DNA from: Ensifer adhaerens
Lineage (GTDB): Bacteria > Pseudomonadota > Alphaproteobacteria > Rhizobiales > Rhizobiaceae
Length of the DNA: 64,000 bases
Reading direction: 5' to 3'
Assembly: GCA_900215285.1 (NCBI GenBank)
Contig: OCMG01000004.1
Coordinates: 2,774,001 to 2,838,000 of the forward strand
The translations under genes and the position numbers were made by a program. Below are positions 55,341-64,000 of this stretch, piece after piece (position 1 is the stretch's first letter; every line of letters begins with the position of its first letter). The notes beneath the pieces were generated by a model. That model searched no databases, was not told where the DNA came from, and was given only the letters and a program-made list of their open reading frames with translations.

Positions 55341-56083
55341 GGAACGCCGACGGCTTTCTCCGCGCTTTCGACCCCGCCAAATCGGCGATTGCGAGCGGCA
55401 AACGTGTCGAGTGCCTTGCGGAAGACGTTTCTGTCGAAGTCGGGCCATAACTCGGGGACGAAGACGAGTTCGCTATAGGCAGCCTGCCAGAGAAGAAAAT
55501 TGGACAGCCGCTCTTCCCCGCTCGTTCGTATGATGAGGTCGGGATCGGGAATACCGGCCGTATCCAGCCGATCATTGACCATCTCGGCGCAAATATCTTC
55601 CGGATCGATCTTCCCGGCCGCAACATCCTGCGCGATCCGTCGGCAGGCCCGGGCGATCTCGTCGCGTGCACCGTAATTGAAGGCGATGATCAGGACGAGA
55701 CCCGTGTTCGCCTTGGTCGTCTCCTCGGCCTCGAGGAGCAATTGCAAAATATCTCCAGAAAGCCGCTCGCGTTCGCCGATGACACGGATGCGGACGTCGG
55801 CGGAATGGAGTTCGGCGAGGTCGCGCTTGATGAAAAGCTTCAACAGGCCCATCAGGTCGCTGACCTCATCGGCAGGCCGGCGCCAGTTCTCCGACGAGAA
55901 GGCGTAAAGGGTCAGGTAGGATATGCCGAAATGGCGAGCGGATTTTACCGCTTCACGCACGGCTTCCACCCCCTTGCGGTGACCGAAACCGCGAGGCATG
56001 CCTCTCGACTTGGCCCAACGGCCGTTGCCATCCATGATGATGGCGACATGCCTGGGAACCCCTGCCTGCCCCGCGTTTTCCAT
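55337..56083 (-). CDS. uppS: undecaprenyl diphosphate synthase (isoprenyl transferase)
   Basis: Cytoplasmic cis-prenyltransferase of 248 residues supplying the C55 carrier for peptidoglycan and O-antigen. Seen: [20 protein letters not shown] near 9-28 with the catalytic Asp, [30 protein letters not shown] near 66-79, and [20 protein letters not shown] near 184-203. ATG 56083 gives the normal N-terminus; a TTG at 56119 is possible. Confidence 0.96.
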   Translation of the reverse strand: MENAGQAGVPRHVAIIMDGNGRWAKSRGMPRGFGHRKGVEAVREAVKSARHFGISYLTLYAFSSENWRRPADEVSDLMGLLKLFIKRDLAELHSADVRIRVIGERERLSGDILQLLLEAEETTKANTGLVLIIAFNYGARDEIARACRRIAQDVAAGKIDPEDICAEMVNDRLDTAGIPDPDLIIRTSGEERLSNFLLWQAAYSELVFVPELWPDFDRNVFRKALDTFAARNRRFGGVESAEKAVGVP

Positions 56084-56126
56084 CGCCCCGTCCAAATTCG
56101 AGCGCCCCCAAAGATCCAAGGAACCC

Positions 56127-56687
56127 TTAGACCTGCATGATTTCCTTTTCCTTCTCGGCCAATGCCTTGTCGATCTCGACGATCGTCTCGTCGGTCATCT
56201 TCTGGATCTTGTCGGAAAGAACGCGGCTTTCGTCCTGGCCGATATCGCCATCCTTCTCAGCCTTCTTCACTGCTTCCATGCCATCGCGGCGTACATGACG
56301 TGCGGCGACCTTGCCCTTTTCGGCATATTCATGCGCGAGCTTGACGAGCGACTTGCGGCGCTCCTCGTTCAGCTCGGGAAGCGGAATGCGCAGGTTCTGG
56401 CCATCGACGATCGGGTTGAGGCCGAGGTTGGATTCGCGAATGCCGCGGTCGACAGCGCCGACCATCTGCTTGTCCCAGATCGAAACACCGAGCATGCGCG
56501 GTTCGGGCACGGTGATATTGGCAACCTGGTTCAGCGGCACGCGCGAGCCGTAGGCTTCCACCATCACCGTGTCGAGAAGGTTTGCGGATGCGCGGCCGGT
56601 CCGAAGCGACGCAATATCGCTCTTGAACGCCGTTACCGCGCCATCCATCCTGCGCTTGATATCGTTGAGATCGGCACCGCCTGCCAT
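56127..56687 (-). CDS. frr: ribosome recycling factor
   Basis: Splits post-termination ribosomes with EF-G; 186 residues, standard length. Seen: [20 protein letters not shown] near 28-47, [21 protein letters not shown] and [38 protein letters not shown] 56687 follows GGAGTGAAG. Stands 58 bp after pyrH, as usual. Confidence 0.97.
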   Translation of the reverse strand: MAGGADLNDIKRRMDGAVTAFKSDIASLRTGRASANLLDTVMVEAYGSRVPLNQVANITVPEPRMLGVSIWDKQMVGAVDRGIRESNLGLNPIVDGQNLRIPLPELNEERRKSLVKLAHEYAEKGKVAARHVRRDGMEAVKKAEKDGDIGQDESRVLSDKIQKMTDETIVEIDKALAEKEKEIMQV

Positions 56688-56745
56688 GGTCTTCACTCCA
56701 TATTCTATCTGCACGGTGTCTCGATAGGAATCGAGCCCGCGTCTG

Positions 56746-57468
56746 TCAATTGTCCGTTACGATGGTCCCGCGACCGCCGCCGGTCAAGATTGCCGGGAAG
56801 CCGCCACGCTCGTGGATCGAGAAAACGACGATCGGAATCGAGTTTTCCCGCGCCAATGCAACTGCCGCGACGTCCATGACTGCCAGTCCCCTATCGAGGA
56901 CTTCCTTATGCGTCAACCGGTCGAAGCGGGTCGCATCGGGAACCTTTTTGGGATCGGCGGAATAGATTCCGTCGACCTGGGTTCCCTTGAAAAGCGCCTG
57001 CGCGCCGATCTCGGCCGCGCGAAGCGCCGCCGCGGAATCGGTGGTGAAATAGGGATTGCCCGTACCGCCGGCGAAGATCACCACGCGGCCGAGCGACAGA
57101 TGGTAGACCGCTGCGCGCTGCGAAAAGCTTTCGCAGATTTCCGGCATGGCAATAGCCGAAAGAACCACCGTGTCGATGTCCAGCTTACGCAGCGACGTTG
57201 CGAGCGCCAGCGCGTTGATCACCGTGCCGAGCATGCCCATGTGGTCACCCGTCACCCGGTCGCCGCCCTTGGAGGCTACGGCGACGCCGCGGAAGATGTT
57301 CCCACCGCCGACCACGACACCAACCTCCACGCCCATCTTGCGGGCATCTGCGATGTCGGCGGCGATCCGGTCAGCGACATTCACATCGATCCCGAAACCC
57401 TGTTCGCCCATCAGGGCTTCACCGGAGGCTTTGAGAAGTACGCGCTTGTAGAGGGGTGAGGACGACAT
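56746..57468 (-). CDS. pyrH: UMP kinase
   Basis: Hexameric UMP kinase of the amino-acid-kinase fold, 240 residues. Seen: [20 protein letters not shown] near 9-28, [12 protein letters not shown] near 50-61, [36 protein letters not shown] near 135-155 and [24 protein letters not shown] 57468 follows GGAG. Hairpin 57554-57583 separates it from tsf. Confidence 0.97.
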   Translation of the reverse strand: MSSSPLYKRVLLKASGEALMGEQGFGIDVNVADRIAADIADARKMGVEVGVVVGGGNIFRGVAVASKGGDRVTGDHMGMLGTVINALALATSLRKLDIDTVVLSAIAMPEICESFSQRAAVYHLSLGRVVIFAGGTGNPYFTTDSAAALRAAEIGAQALFKGTQVDGIYSADPKKVPDATRFDRLTHKEVLDRGLAVMDVAAVALARENSIPIVVFSIHERGGFPAILTGGGRGTIVTDN

Positions 57469-57553
57469 GAACGCTCCGGGAGGTCTGTTGGGCGGGCGGC
57501 CAGCCAGCGCGGCGATAGCCACAGCCTGCAGATGACCTATCGCCGCATACACG

Positions 57554-57583
57554 AAGGGCACCGCGTTGTCACGCGATGCCCTT
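57554..57583 (-). other. intercistronic hairpin between tsf and pyrH
   Basis: AAGGGCA-c-CGCG, 6-nt loop, CGCG-a-TGCCCTT: 11 base pairs with one mismatch, 24 bp after the tsf stop. On the minus strand no T run follows, so it may stabilise the tsf message or pause transcription rather than end it. Confidence 0.5.
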
Positions 57584-57606
57584 CAGTTTTCCCTAACGGA
57601 CTTGGA

Positions 57607-58530
57607 TCAGCCCTTGGCGACGGCGGCCACTTCGGCAGCGAAGTCGGAGGCTTCCTTTTCGATGCCTTCGCCGAGCAGCAGGCGAGCCATGCCGACAACT
57701 TCGATGGCGGCGCCGGCTTCCTTTTCAGCTTCCTTGACGGCAGCACCGACAGTCAGGTCGGGGTTGACGACGAAGGCCTGCGAAAGAAGGGCAACTTCTT
57801 CGAAGAACTTGCGCATGCGGCCGTCAACCATCTTTTCGATGATCGAGTCCGGCTTGCCCGACGCGCGGGCCTGCTCGATGAAGATCGCGCGTTCGCGGTC
57901 GGCAGCAGCCTGGTCGACTTCTTCGGCGCGGATGGCGAGCGGGTTCGTTGCAGCAATGTGCATGGCAACCTGACGGCCGATCGAGGTCAGGACGGCCTTG
58001 TCGCCGACCGACTTCAGGGCGACGAGAACGCCGAGCTTGCCAATGCCGTCGCCGGCAGCGTTGTGAATGTAGGTGGCGACAACGCCGTGCTCAACTTCGA
58101 GCGCCGCAGAGCGACGAAGCGCCATGTTTTCGCCGATCGTGGCGATGGCGTCCTTGATCGAGTCGGTGACGGACTTGCCGGTCGCCGGATAGGTGGCAGC
58201 GCCAACGGCTTCAACGGTACCGTCGGTGGACAGAGCAACCTGAGCAATGCCGCGGACGAGGTCCTGGAATGCGTCGTTGCGGGCAACGAAGTCGGTTTCG
58301 GAGTTGACTTCAACGACGACAGCCTTGTGGCCGGCGGAAGCGATGCCGATGAGGCCTTCAGCAGCCGTGCGGCCCGACTTCTTGTCGGCCTTGGCGATAC
58401 CCTTGGCGCGCAGCCAGTCGATCGCTGCTTCCATGTCGCCATTGGTTTCGGCAAGCGCCTTCTTGCAGTCCATCATGCCTGCGCCGCTCTTTTCGCGCAG
58501 TTCCTTGACCATTGCAGCGGTAATTTCCAT
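57607..58530 (-). CDS. tsf: elongation factor Ts
   Basis: Guanine nucleotide exchange factor for EF-Tu, 307 residues. Seen: the UBA-like N-terminus with [19 protein letters not shown] near 8-26, [27 protein letters not shown] near 59-85, and two core domains with [11 protein letters not shown] and [10 protein letters not shown]. Placed after rpsB as in most bacteria, with a terminator-like hairpin between them. Confidence 0.98.
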   Translation of the reverse strand: MEITAAMVKELREKSGAGMMDCKKALAETNGDMEAAIDWLRAKGIAKADKKSGRTAAEGLIGIASAGHKAVVVEVNSETDFVARNDAFQDLVRGIAQVALSTDGTVEAVGAATYPATGKSVTDSIKDAIATIGENMALRRSAALEVEHGVVATYIHNAAGDGIGKLGVLVALKSVGDKAVLTSIGRQVAMHIAATNPLAIRAEEVDQAAADRERAIFIEQARASGKPDSIIEKMVDGRMRKFFEEVALLSQAFVVNPDLTVGAAVKEAEKEAGAAIEVVGMARLLLGEGIEKEASDFAAEVAAVAKG

Positions 58531-58639
58531 GTCTCGCCTCTTTTATTTCCAGCGGTGCGGTTATGCGCACCATTTCATTTTGGGCCTAACTCGCCCGCGA
58601 ATTGTTACAGGGTGATGAAGAATCGCATCGCGATAAAAC

Positions 58640-58679
58640 GAAAGCCGCCAGACATGTTCTGCTGGCGGCCCCGGACTTC
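58640..58679 (-). terminator. terminator-like hairpin between rpsB and tsf
   Basis: On the minus strand GCCGCCAG, a 10-nt loop, CTGGCGGC, followed by TTTCGTTTTATCG. The 8-bp GC stem plus T-rich tail lies 49 bp after the rpsB stop and could act as an attenuator that sets the rpsB to tsf ratio. Confidence 0.65.
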
Positions 58680-58727
58680 AAAAGCCCTGTCGGGCGCGGA
58701 AAGCTCCGCGCCGTCAATATAGGCCTA

Positions 58728-59498
58728 TCAGGCTTCGCCTTCTGCCTCTGCAAGCGCCGGCTCGATCGGAGCTTCAGCCGAAGCGCCGAGGTCGCGGCCC
58801 GAAGCGCCCTGCTGGCGAGCGATGCCATCGATGGCAGCGCGTGCGATCAGGTCGCAGTAAAGAGCGATGGCGCGCGAAGCGTCGTCGTTGCCCGGGATCG
58901 GGTAGTCGATCTGGTCCGGATCGCAGTTCGAGTCAATGATCGCAACAACCGGGATGCCGAGACGCTTTGCTTCGTCGATGGCGATCTTTTCCTTGTTGGT
59001 GTCGATGATGAACATCAGGTCCGGGGTGCCGCCCATGTCGCGGATGCCGCCGAGAGCCTTTTCAAGCTTCTCGCGTTCGCGCTCGAGGTTCAGGCGCTCC
59101 TTCTTCGAATAACCCTGGGCTTCGCCGTTCAGGATCTCGTCGAGCTTGCGCAGGCGCTGGATCGAGTTGGAGATTGTCTTCCAGTTCGTCATCATGCCGC
59201 CGAGCCAGCGCGAGTTGACGTAGTACTGGGCCGAACGCTTGGCAGCGTCAGCGATGATTTCAGAGGCCTGGCGCTTCGTACCAACGAAGAGAACGCGGCC
59301 GCCGCCGGCAACCGTGTCGCTGACAGCCTTGAGGGCGGTGTGCAGCATCGGAACGGTCTGGCCGAGGTCGATGATGTGAACGTTGTTGCGGTCGCCGAAG
59401 ATATACGGCTTCATCTTCGGGTTCCAGCGGTGGGTCTGGTGGCCGAAGTGTACGCCAGCTTCAAGCAGCTGACGCATGGAAAAATCAGGCAATGCCAT
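58728..59498 (-). CDS. rpsB: 30S ribosomal protein S2
   Basis: Ribosomal protein of 256 residues. Seen: [23 protein letters not shown] near 7-29, [13 protein letters not shown] near 67-79, [16 protein letters not shown] near 91-106, and [30 protein letters not shown]. The C-terminus has an acidic Glu/Ala-rich tail. ATG 59498 follows AAGGA. Confidence 0.98.
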   Translation of the reverse strand: MALPDFSMRQLLEAGVHFGHQTHRWNPKMKPYIFGDRNNVHIIDLGQTVPMLHTALKAVSDTVAGGGRVLFVGTKRQASEIIADAAKRSAQYYVNSRWLGGMMTNWKTISNSIQRLRKLDEILNGEAQGYSKKERLNLEREREKLEKALGGIRDMGGTPDLMFIIDTNKEKIAIDEAKRLGIPVVAIIDSNCDPDQIDYPIPGNDDASRAIALYCDLIARAAIDGIARQQGASGRDLGASAEAPIEPALAEAEGEA

Positions 59499-59615
59499 GC
59501 TTATCGTGTCCTTTTCCGGTTGAACCTCCGTGGGACAACGACGCTCTCGCGCCACCGGCGGAACATCCGGATTTCTCCCGGAAAGTCCCTAGCCCCACGT
59601 GTGGAATGGGCGGCC

Positions 59616-59642
59616 TTTATAACGGGTATGGAAAAAACACAA
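59616..59642 (-). promoter_or_regulatory. candidate sigma-70 promoter of the rpsB operon
   Basis: On the minus strand TTGTGT (59642-59637), 15 bp, then TATAAA (59621-59616), about 118 bp before the rpsB ATG. The spacer is short of the usual 17 bp, so it is only a candidate. Confidence 0.35.
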
Positions 59643-59683
59643 GCCCCGGGCCGGCCGAAAGGCAATTTTTCAGCAAGGCAGGA

Positions 59684-60535
59684 TCACTTGCAGCTGGAAT
59701 CGCTCTTCAAGAGGTCGAGTTCTGCAAGTTTGCCGGACAAGACGAAGTCGCCATAATCCATCACGAGATCGCGCGTGATTCCGTTTTCGTAGAGCTTGAA
59801 CGAGACGCGATAGGTCGGAAGCTGGTCCTTTCCCGTCTTGTCGTCGAAATAGGCAACGGTGACCGGCCAATAGGCTTCCTTGGCGAGCACACCGGGATTC
59901 TCACCATCAGAATCAGGCTTGGCGGCGTCCGGCTTGACCAGATCGCCAACCACCGTCGTCGTGTAGAGCGACTTGTCGCCCGTATCCGATCCATCGAAGA
60001 CACGTGTTTCGAAGAAGTGAATGCCAGCGCGCGCCTTGTCGATCACCTCGATCATCTGTTCCGTGGGGAAACTGCTCTTGGCAAGCTCCAGCTTGCGCCG
60101 ATCGGGCTGATTTAGGCTGACCTCAAGTCCCGACTTGCCCATCTGCGCCTCGCCACGAACATTCTGGCTGAGCTTATCGTCGGAATAGGACCTTGTTTCG
60201 AACTGGAACTGGCCTTTCGGCAGATCCTCGAAGGTCGTGGTCTGCTGATCGGTCAGGCGCTTTTCGCCCCCCATGTCGACCGCTGTGACAAACCGGAACT
60301 TGACGTTGAATCCCTTGCAGGCCGAGCCCGTGAATTCATAGACCATGCGGCCATACATGTCGTCGATGCCGGAATTTTCCGACGAATGCTTCAACACGAG
60401 ATCATAGATGGCGCGGTGCGCGGCGAGGCCTTCGGCGGCTCCGGCAGCGGCTGGTAGCGGCCCCAGGACCGCGATCGCCGCACTCGCGCAAAAAGCCTTT
60501 GCCCAAAAAGCCTTTGCAAGGTGTCGCCGAAACAT
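59684..60535 (-). CDS. eipB: cell envelope integrity protein EipB (DUF1849)
   Basis: Periplasmic protein of 283 residues. Seen: a signal peptide (CASAAIAVLGPLPAAAGAAEG), then LAAHRAIYDLVL near 37-48, GRMVYEFTGSACKGFNVKFRFVT near 62-84, and the C-terminal YGDFVLSGKLAELDLLKSDSSC. The two cysteines, one in GSACKG and one near the C-terminus, correspond to the disulfide pair described for Brucella EipB, an envelope-integrity factor with a spiral beta fold. Conserved in Hyphomicrobiales, which supports the taxonomic reading. Divergent from ridA. Confidence 0.88.
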   Translation of the reverse strand: MFRRHLAKAFWAKAFCASAAIAVLGPLPAAAGAAEGLAAHRAIYDLVLKHSSENSGIDDMYGRMVYEFTGSACKGFNVKFRFVTAVDMGGEKRLTDQQTTTFEDLPKGQFQFETRSYSDDKLSQNVRGEAQMGKSGLEVSLNQPDRRKLELAKSSFPTEQMIEVIDKARAGIHFFETRVFDGSDTGDKSLYTTTVVGDLVKPDAAKPDSDGENPGVLAKEAYWPVTVAYFDDKTGKDQLPTYRVSFKLYENGITRDLVMDYGDFVLSGKLAELDLLKSDSSCK

Positions 60536-60719
60536 TCTATTCCTCCGGACCAGAGCCGCATGATTTTCTGGATGCTATAAAGATTGGTCTCAAAAAAGGC
60601 GAGCGTCAAATTACCTTCATGGTGAAGACGGAGCGTCGGAATTAGGCCATGGTGCTTGCCGGAACACAGGATAGACGGATTGCCGGCGCAGAGACGATCG
60701 GCAAAATTTGGAGTGAGCA

Positions 60720-61187
60720 ATGACTGACGAAATTTCCAAGCGCCTCGAAACCTTGGGGATTACCCTCCCCGTTGCGGCAGCACCCGCCGCGAATTATGTG
60801 CCCTACGTGATTTCCGGCAACACACTCTATCTTTCGGGCCAGTTACCCGTGGAGGGCGGCAAGGTCGCCGTCACCGGGATTGTCGGCAAGGACGTGACGT
60901 TGGATGAGGCCAAGCGCGCGGCGGAACTCTGCGCCATCAACATTCTTGCCCAGGCGTCAGCAGCGCTTGGCGGCGACCTGACGCGGGTCAAGCGTCTGAT
61001 CAAGATCAATGGCTTCGTCGCGTCGGCACCAGACTTCACCAGCCAGCATCTCGTCATCAACGGCGCATCCGACCTGCTGGTCAACGTGCTCGGCGAAGCC
61101 GGCAAGCATGCGCGCGCCGCTGTCGGCATGGCCTGCCTGCCCCTCAACGCCTCCGTCGAAATCGACGCCATTCTGGAAATCGCGTGA
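60720..61187 (+). CDS. RidA family protein
   Basis: Trimeric small protein of 155 residues in the YjgF/YER057c/UK114 family, YjgF-like clade with a longer N-terminus. Seen: YVPYVISGNTLYLSGQLPVEGG near 27-48, AAELCAINILAQASAALGGDL, and VGMACLPLNASVEIDAILEIA at the end. The catalytic Arg of true RidA (in RxCxxV) is replaced by MACLPL, so deamination of enamines/imines is uncertain. Its stop overlaps the next ATG (TGATG). Confidence 0.88.
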   Translation: MTDEISKRLETLGITLPVAAAPAANYVPYVISGNTLYLSGQLPVEGGKVAVTGIVGKDVTLDEAKRAAELCAINILAQASAALGGDLTRVKRLIKINGFVASAPDFTSQHLVINGASDLLVNVLGEAGKHARAAVGMACLPLNASVEIDAILEIA

Positions 61188-61912
61188 TGTCGGACTTTGC
61201 CTGGCTGACCGAACGCCCGATCGCCCATCGCGGCTATCACGACATGAACAAGACGGTGTGGGAAAACACGCTTTCTGCGTTCCAGCGCGCCATTGACGCG
61301 GGCTTCGCCATCGAATGCGACCTTCAATATGCGGCTGACGGCGTGCCTGTCGTCTTTCACGACGACGACCTGCAGCGGCTGTGCAACATGCCGGGCGACG
61401 TGAGGGCGAAAACGTCCGCAGAACTCTCGCTGATGACCATCGGCGGAACCAAGGACCGCGTACCGAAGTTGAGGGACATGCTCAACCTGGTGAAGGGCAA
61501 GGTTCCACTCGTCATAGAACTCAAAGGCCGCGCCGGGGACGACGATGGCTTTGTCGAATCCGTTCTCGACACGCTTGAAGGCTATCGCGGGCCGGTTGCG
61601 CTGATGAGCTTCGACCATTGGCTGTTGAGGGAACTGAAGGAGATCGGCGTGCCCTACCCCGTTGGCCTGACTGCCCATGGCGACAAGCCGGAGATCTGGG
61701 AGCAGCAGAAAGAGGAGATGGCAATCGGTCTCGACTTCACCTCCTACCACTATGCCCATCTGCCCAATCCGTTTACAGACGGGCTTCGTAGCAAGGGCAT
61801 CCCGGTCATTACCTGGACGGTGCGCGACGCGGCTGCCATCAAGCAGACCTTCGAAAACGCAGACCAGATGACCTTCGAAGGCTTTGATCCCCGCGAGACT
61901 CACGCCGCCTGA
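61187..61912 (+). CDS. glycerophosphodiester phosphodiesterase family protein
   Basis: Hydrolase of 241 residues. Seen: PIAHRGYHDMNKTVWENTLSAF near 11-32 with the catalytic His and the Glu/Asn, IECDLQYAADGVPVVFHDDDLQRL near 44-67 with metal ligands and second His, and VPLVIELKGR near 105-114. No signal peptide, so cytoplasmic. GPD barrel is complete though slightly short. Overlaps ridA and the next gene by single bases, forming a tight three-gene unit. Confidence 0.92.
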   Translation: MSDFAWLTERPIAHRGYHDMNKTVWENTLSAFQRAIDAGFAIECDLQYAADGVPVVFHDDDLQRLCNMPGDVRAKTSAELSLMTIGGTKDRVPKLRDMLNLVKGKVPLVIELKGRAGDDDGFVESVLDTLEGYRGPVALMSFDHWLLRELKEIGVPYPVGLTAHGDKPEIWEQQKEEMAIGLDFTSYHYAHLPNPFTDGLRSKGIPVITWTVRDAAAIKQTFENADQMTFEGFDPRETHAA

Positions 61913-63084
61913 TGACAGACCTAAAGCGCCGCATCATCGAGACCATTTCCTCCGTTCCCAAAGCGGATTGGGATCGGCTCGACGGTGCGGCCCGCGGCGG
62001 ACGAATTCCGTACAATCCTTTCGTGTCGCATGCCTATCTGTCAGCGCTGGAGGATTCGGGCTCCGCCGTGTCCCGCGCCGGCTGGCAGCCGCGCCATATG
62101 GCCCTTGAGGGAGATGACGGGCGGATTGCTGCAGTGATTCCCTGTTATGGCAAGTCGCACAGCCAGGGCGAATATGTTTTTGACCATGCCTGGGCGGATG
62201 CCTATGAGCGGGCCGGCGGGCGCTATTATCCGAAGTTTCAGTGCACGGTTCCCTTCACCCCGGCGAGCGGCCCTCGCCTACTGGTGACAGATGGGCGTAC
62301 GGACCTGAAGAAGCAGCTTTCAAAGGCGCTGCGCGAGGAGACAGACCGGTTGGGTTTGTCTTCGGCGCATGTCACCTTCCTGCAAGAGGACGATCTGTCG
62401 GTTCTCGAGAGCGACGGCTATCTGCATCGCACCGATCAGCAATTCCATTTCCTCAACAAGGGCTATTCGAGCCACAAGGATTTCTTGAATGAACTCTCCT
62501 CCTCCAAGCGCAAGAACCTGCGCAAGGAGCGGCGCTCGGCGCTTGAAAACGGGATCAGCATCGACTGGCTGGCCGGGGGCGACCTGACCGAAGATATCTG
62601 GGACCAGTTCTTCGCCTTCTACATGGATACCGGCAGCCGCAAATGGGGGCGCCCCTATCTCACCCGCGAATTCTATTCACTGATCGGCGAGCGGATGGCG
62701 GACGATATTTTGCTCGTGATGGCGAAGCGCGAGGGACGCTATGTCGCCGGCGCGATCAATTTCATTGGCGAGGATGCGCTTTATGGGCGGCATTGGGGCT
62801 GCATCGAGGATCACCCCTTCCTGCATTTCGAGGTCTGCTATCATCAGGCCATCGATTTTGCGATTGCGCGGAAGCTCGACCGCGTCGAGGCCGGGGCGCA
62901 AGGCGAGCACAAGTTGGCGCGCGGCTATCTGCCGGTGACGACGCATTCGGCGCATTACATCGCCCATCCCGGTTTACGCAACGCCGTCGCCGACTATCTG
63001 GAGCGCGAGCGCGAGGCGATTGCCGAGACAGGCGAATATCTTTCCGAACATAGCCCTTTCCGGAAGGGCGAAGAGCAGCCGTGA
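61912..63084 (+). CDS. COG3146/DUF482 GNAT-fold (FemAB-like) protein
   Basis: Protein of 390 residues of the family sometimes called peptidogalycan biosynthesis proteins; a GNAT-like acyltransferase fold is predicted. Seen: WDRLDGAARGGRIPYNPFVSHAYLSALEDSG near 21-51, FDHAWADAYERAGGRYYPKFQCTVPFTPASGPRLLV near 84-118, and the C-terminal VEAGAQGEHKLARGYLP near 326-342, all hallmarks. Substrate unproven. Coupled to the phosphodiesterase by TGATG. Confidence 0.88.
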   Translation: MTDLKRRIIETISSVPKADWDRLDGAARGGRIPYNPFVSHAYLSALEDSGSAVSRAGWQPRHMALEGDDGRIAAVIPCYGKSHSQGEYVFDHAWADAYERAGGRYYPKFQCTVPFTPASGPRLLVTDGRTDLKKQLSKALREETDRLGLSSAHVTFLQEDDLSVLESDGYLHRTDQQFHFLNKGYSSHKDFLNELSSSKRKNLRKERRSALENGISIDWLAGGDLTEDIWDQFFAFYMDTGSRKWGRPYLTREFYSLIGERMADDILLVMAKREGRYVAGAINFIGEDALYGRHWGCIEDHPFLHFEVCYHQAIDFAIARKLDRVEAGAQGEHKLARGYLPVTTHSAHYIAHPGLRNAVADYLEREREAIAETGEYLSEHSPFRKGEEQP

Positions 63085-63111
63085 CGGCTATACAAGACAG
63101 GGAGACACAAC

Positions 63112-63534
63112 ATGTCCGCGACCTATGACGATAACAACATCTTCGCCAAGATCCTGCGCGGCGAAATTCCGGCCTTCAAGGTCTATGAGGATGACGATAC
63201 GCTTGCCTTCATGGACGTGATGCCGCAATCGACGGGTCACACGCTGGTCATTCCGAAGGCGCCTTCGCGCAATCTCCTCGATGCTGATCCGGCTGTACTT
63301 TCGAAGACGATCCCGGTGGTGCAGAAAATCGCCGTTGCCGCCAAGAAGGCTTTTGCCGCCGATGGCATCCAGATCGTTCAGTTCAACGAACCGGCCTCGG
63401 GCCAGACCGTCTACCACCTGCATTTCCACATCATCCCGCGCTTCGAAGGTGTGGCGCTCAAGCCGCATAGCGGAAAGATGGAGGACATGGAGGTTCTGAA
63501 GGCCAATGCCGAAAAGCTGAAGGCGGCGCTCTGA
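63112..63534 (+). CDS. HIT family protein (nucleotide hydrolase)
   Basis: Histidine triad hydrolase of 140 residues. Seen: IFAKILRGEIPAFKVYEDDDTLAFMDVMP near 10-38, GHTLVIPK, and the catalytic triad YHLHFHIIPRF near 100-110. Likely hydrolyses AMP- or GMP-linked nucleotides (Hint/HinT type). It is 27 bp after the COG3146 gene. Confidence 0.94.
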   Translation: MSATYDDNNIFAKILRGEIPAFKVYEDDDTLAFMDVMPQSTGHTLVIPKAPSRNLLDADPAVLSKTIPVVQKIAVAAKKAFAADGIQIVQFNEPASGQTVYHLHFHIIPRFEGVALKPHSGKMEDMEVLKANAEKLKAAL

Positions 63535-63561
63535 TTTCTGCTTTCGGGCTGTCGAAAAGGG

Positions 63562-63579
63562 AGACGGGCTTGCCCGTCT
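63562..63579 (+). terminator. hairpin after the HIT gene
   Basis: AGACGGGC-TT-GCCCGTCT, a perfect 8-bp stem with a minimal loop, 27 bp after the HIT stop and 22 bp before the convergent azlD stop. No T run follows; it may act on both strands. Confidence 0.45.
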
Positions 63580-63600
63580 TGCCTCACGGATCTGACCTTT

Positions 63601-63942
63601 TCAGATGCCGAGAAAGTGCAGCCCCACGGCAAGAACTGCCAGCGCCACGGCAATGCCTGCGACCATGTTCTTCTTCAGGAGCAGGAACACGGCAAAGCCA
63701 GCGACAGCCGCGCCGATCCGCAGGGTGATCGGCGTTCCGGCGAGCACGCCGCCGGGATAGAGAACCTGGCTGGCGATAACGCCCGCAACCAGGGCAGTTG
63801 CGACCGCGCGCACCCAGACCAGGGCCTCGCTCTCTTCCGAAAGCTGCTTGCCGCCGAAAACGCCGAGCCAGCGCCAGATGTCGGTACCGAGCGTGCCGGC
63901 AATCAGGATGAAGGAGAAGACGCCGATCTCTTGTGCAGTCAT
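63601..63942 (-). CDS. azlD: AzlD-family branched-chain amino acid export subunit
   Basis: Small membrane protein of 113 residues with four hydrophobic segments; typical AzlD features are the N-terminal FSFILIAGTLGTDIWRWLGV, VRAVATALVAGVIASQVLYPGG and a hydrophobic C-terminal half. With AzlC it forms an exporter for branched-chain amino acids. Its ATG overlaps the azlC stop by 3 bp (ATGA). Confidence 0.9.
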   Translation of the reverse strand: MTAQEIGVFSFILIAGTLGTDIWRWLGVFGGKQLSEESEALVWVRAVATALVAGVIASQVLYPGGVLAGTPITLRIGAAVAGFAVFLLLKKNMVAGIAVALAVLAVGLHFLGI

Positions 63943-64000
63943 GGTGCGCGCCTCCGCCTCGACCTGTCGATGGCATAGGCGAAGGTGCCCGCGACCAAAC
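63939..64000 (-). CDS. azlC: AzlC-family protein, 3' end only
   Basis: Only the last 19 or so codons lie in the window: VAGTFAYAIDRSRRRRAP then TGA, overlapping the azlD start by ATGA. The basic C-terminus after a helix fits AzlC, and azlC-azlD adjacency is the usual arrangement. The assignment rests mainly on that context. Confidence 0.6.
   Translation of the reverse strand, partial: LVAGTFAYAIDRSRRRRAP

Overview
The window reads as chromosome from an alphaproteobacterium of the order Hyphomicrobiales (Rhizobiales), most likely in or near the Rhizobiaceae. The evidence is the compact rpsB-tsf-pyrH-frr-uppS-cdsA-rseP-bamA-lpxD-fabZ-lpxA-lpxI-lpxB block beside gltA, comEC and lexA; a lexA promoter with the alphaproteobacterial GAAC-N7-GAAC SOS box; an eipB-type envelope gene; and high-GC codon use. 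The genus is not resolved. No rRNA, tRNA or CRISPR array was seen.

Region 1 (1-25.8 kb) is an accessory stress and energy island. It holds a P-type cation ATPase (cut by the left edge), a lone GroEL paralogue behind PEP synthase, a glucokinase-like kinase, a DUF3775 protein, a phosphoribosyltransferase, a host-attachment-family protein, a PAS-PRPP synthetase fusion, DUF2267 and SPW proteins, a three-PAS hybrid histidine kinase convergent with an OmpR-type regulator, Hsp20, a COG2187-type kinase, a HAD phosphatase fused to a HerA-like ATPase, a HlyD-RbbA-YhhJ transporter and a DUF4010 membrane protein. Eight sites fitting the FNR/FixK/Anr consensus TTGAY-N4-RTCAA lie in front of these transcription units, six of them perfect, and several sit 58-70 bp from the chosen start codon. 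No FNR/FixK gene is in the window, so the island looks like a microaerobic regulon controlled from elsewhere.

Region 2 (25.8-40.9 kb) is a catabolic cassette with degraded insertion sequences at both ends: an internally deleted IS3-family transposase at 25.9-26.1 kb and an IS6-family N-terminal fragment at 40.8 kb. A GntR/HutC-type regulator faces a single minus-strand run of 14 genes: cysteine hydrolase, two PuuE/imidase-like deacetylases, LeuC- and LeuD-like hydratase subunits, a five-gene branched-chain-type ABC importer, an isocitrate-lyase/PEP-mutase-type lyase, a fumarate-reductase-like flavoprotein and two Asp/Glu-racemase-superfamily proteins that lack both usual cysteines. Together they suggest uptake and ring opening of a cyclic imide or amide, deamidation, then dehydrogenation, isomerisation, hydration and C-C cleavage of a (possibly branched) dicarboxylate. 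This resembles the lower nicotinate/2,3-dimethylmalate pathway with a different upper part. It is my best candidate for an undescribed system.

Region 3 (41-64 kb) is conserved core: lexA, comEC, citrate synthase, a GNAT, the lipid A / outer membrane / phospholipid / translation operon, eipB, ridA, a glycerophosphodiester phosphodiesterase, a COG3146 protein, a HIT protein, and azlD with the 3' end of azlC at the right edge.
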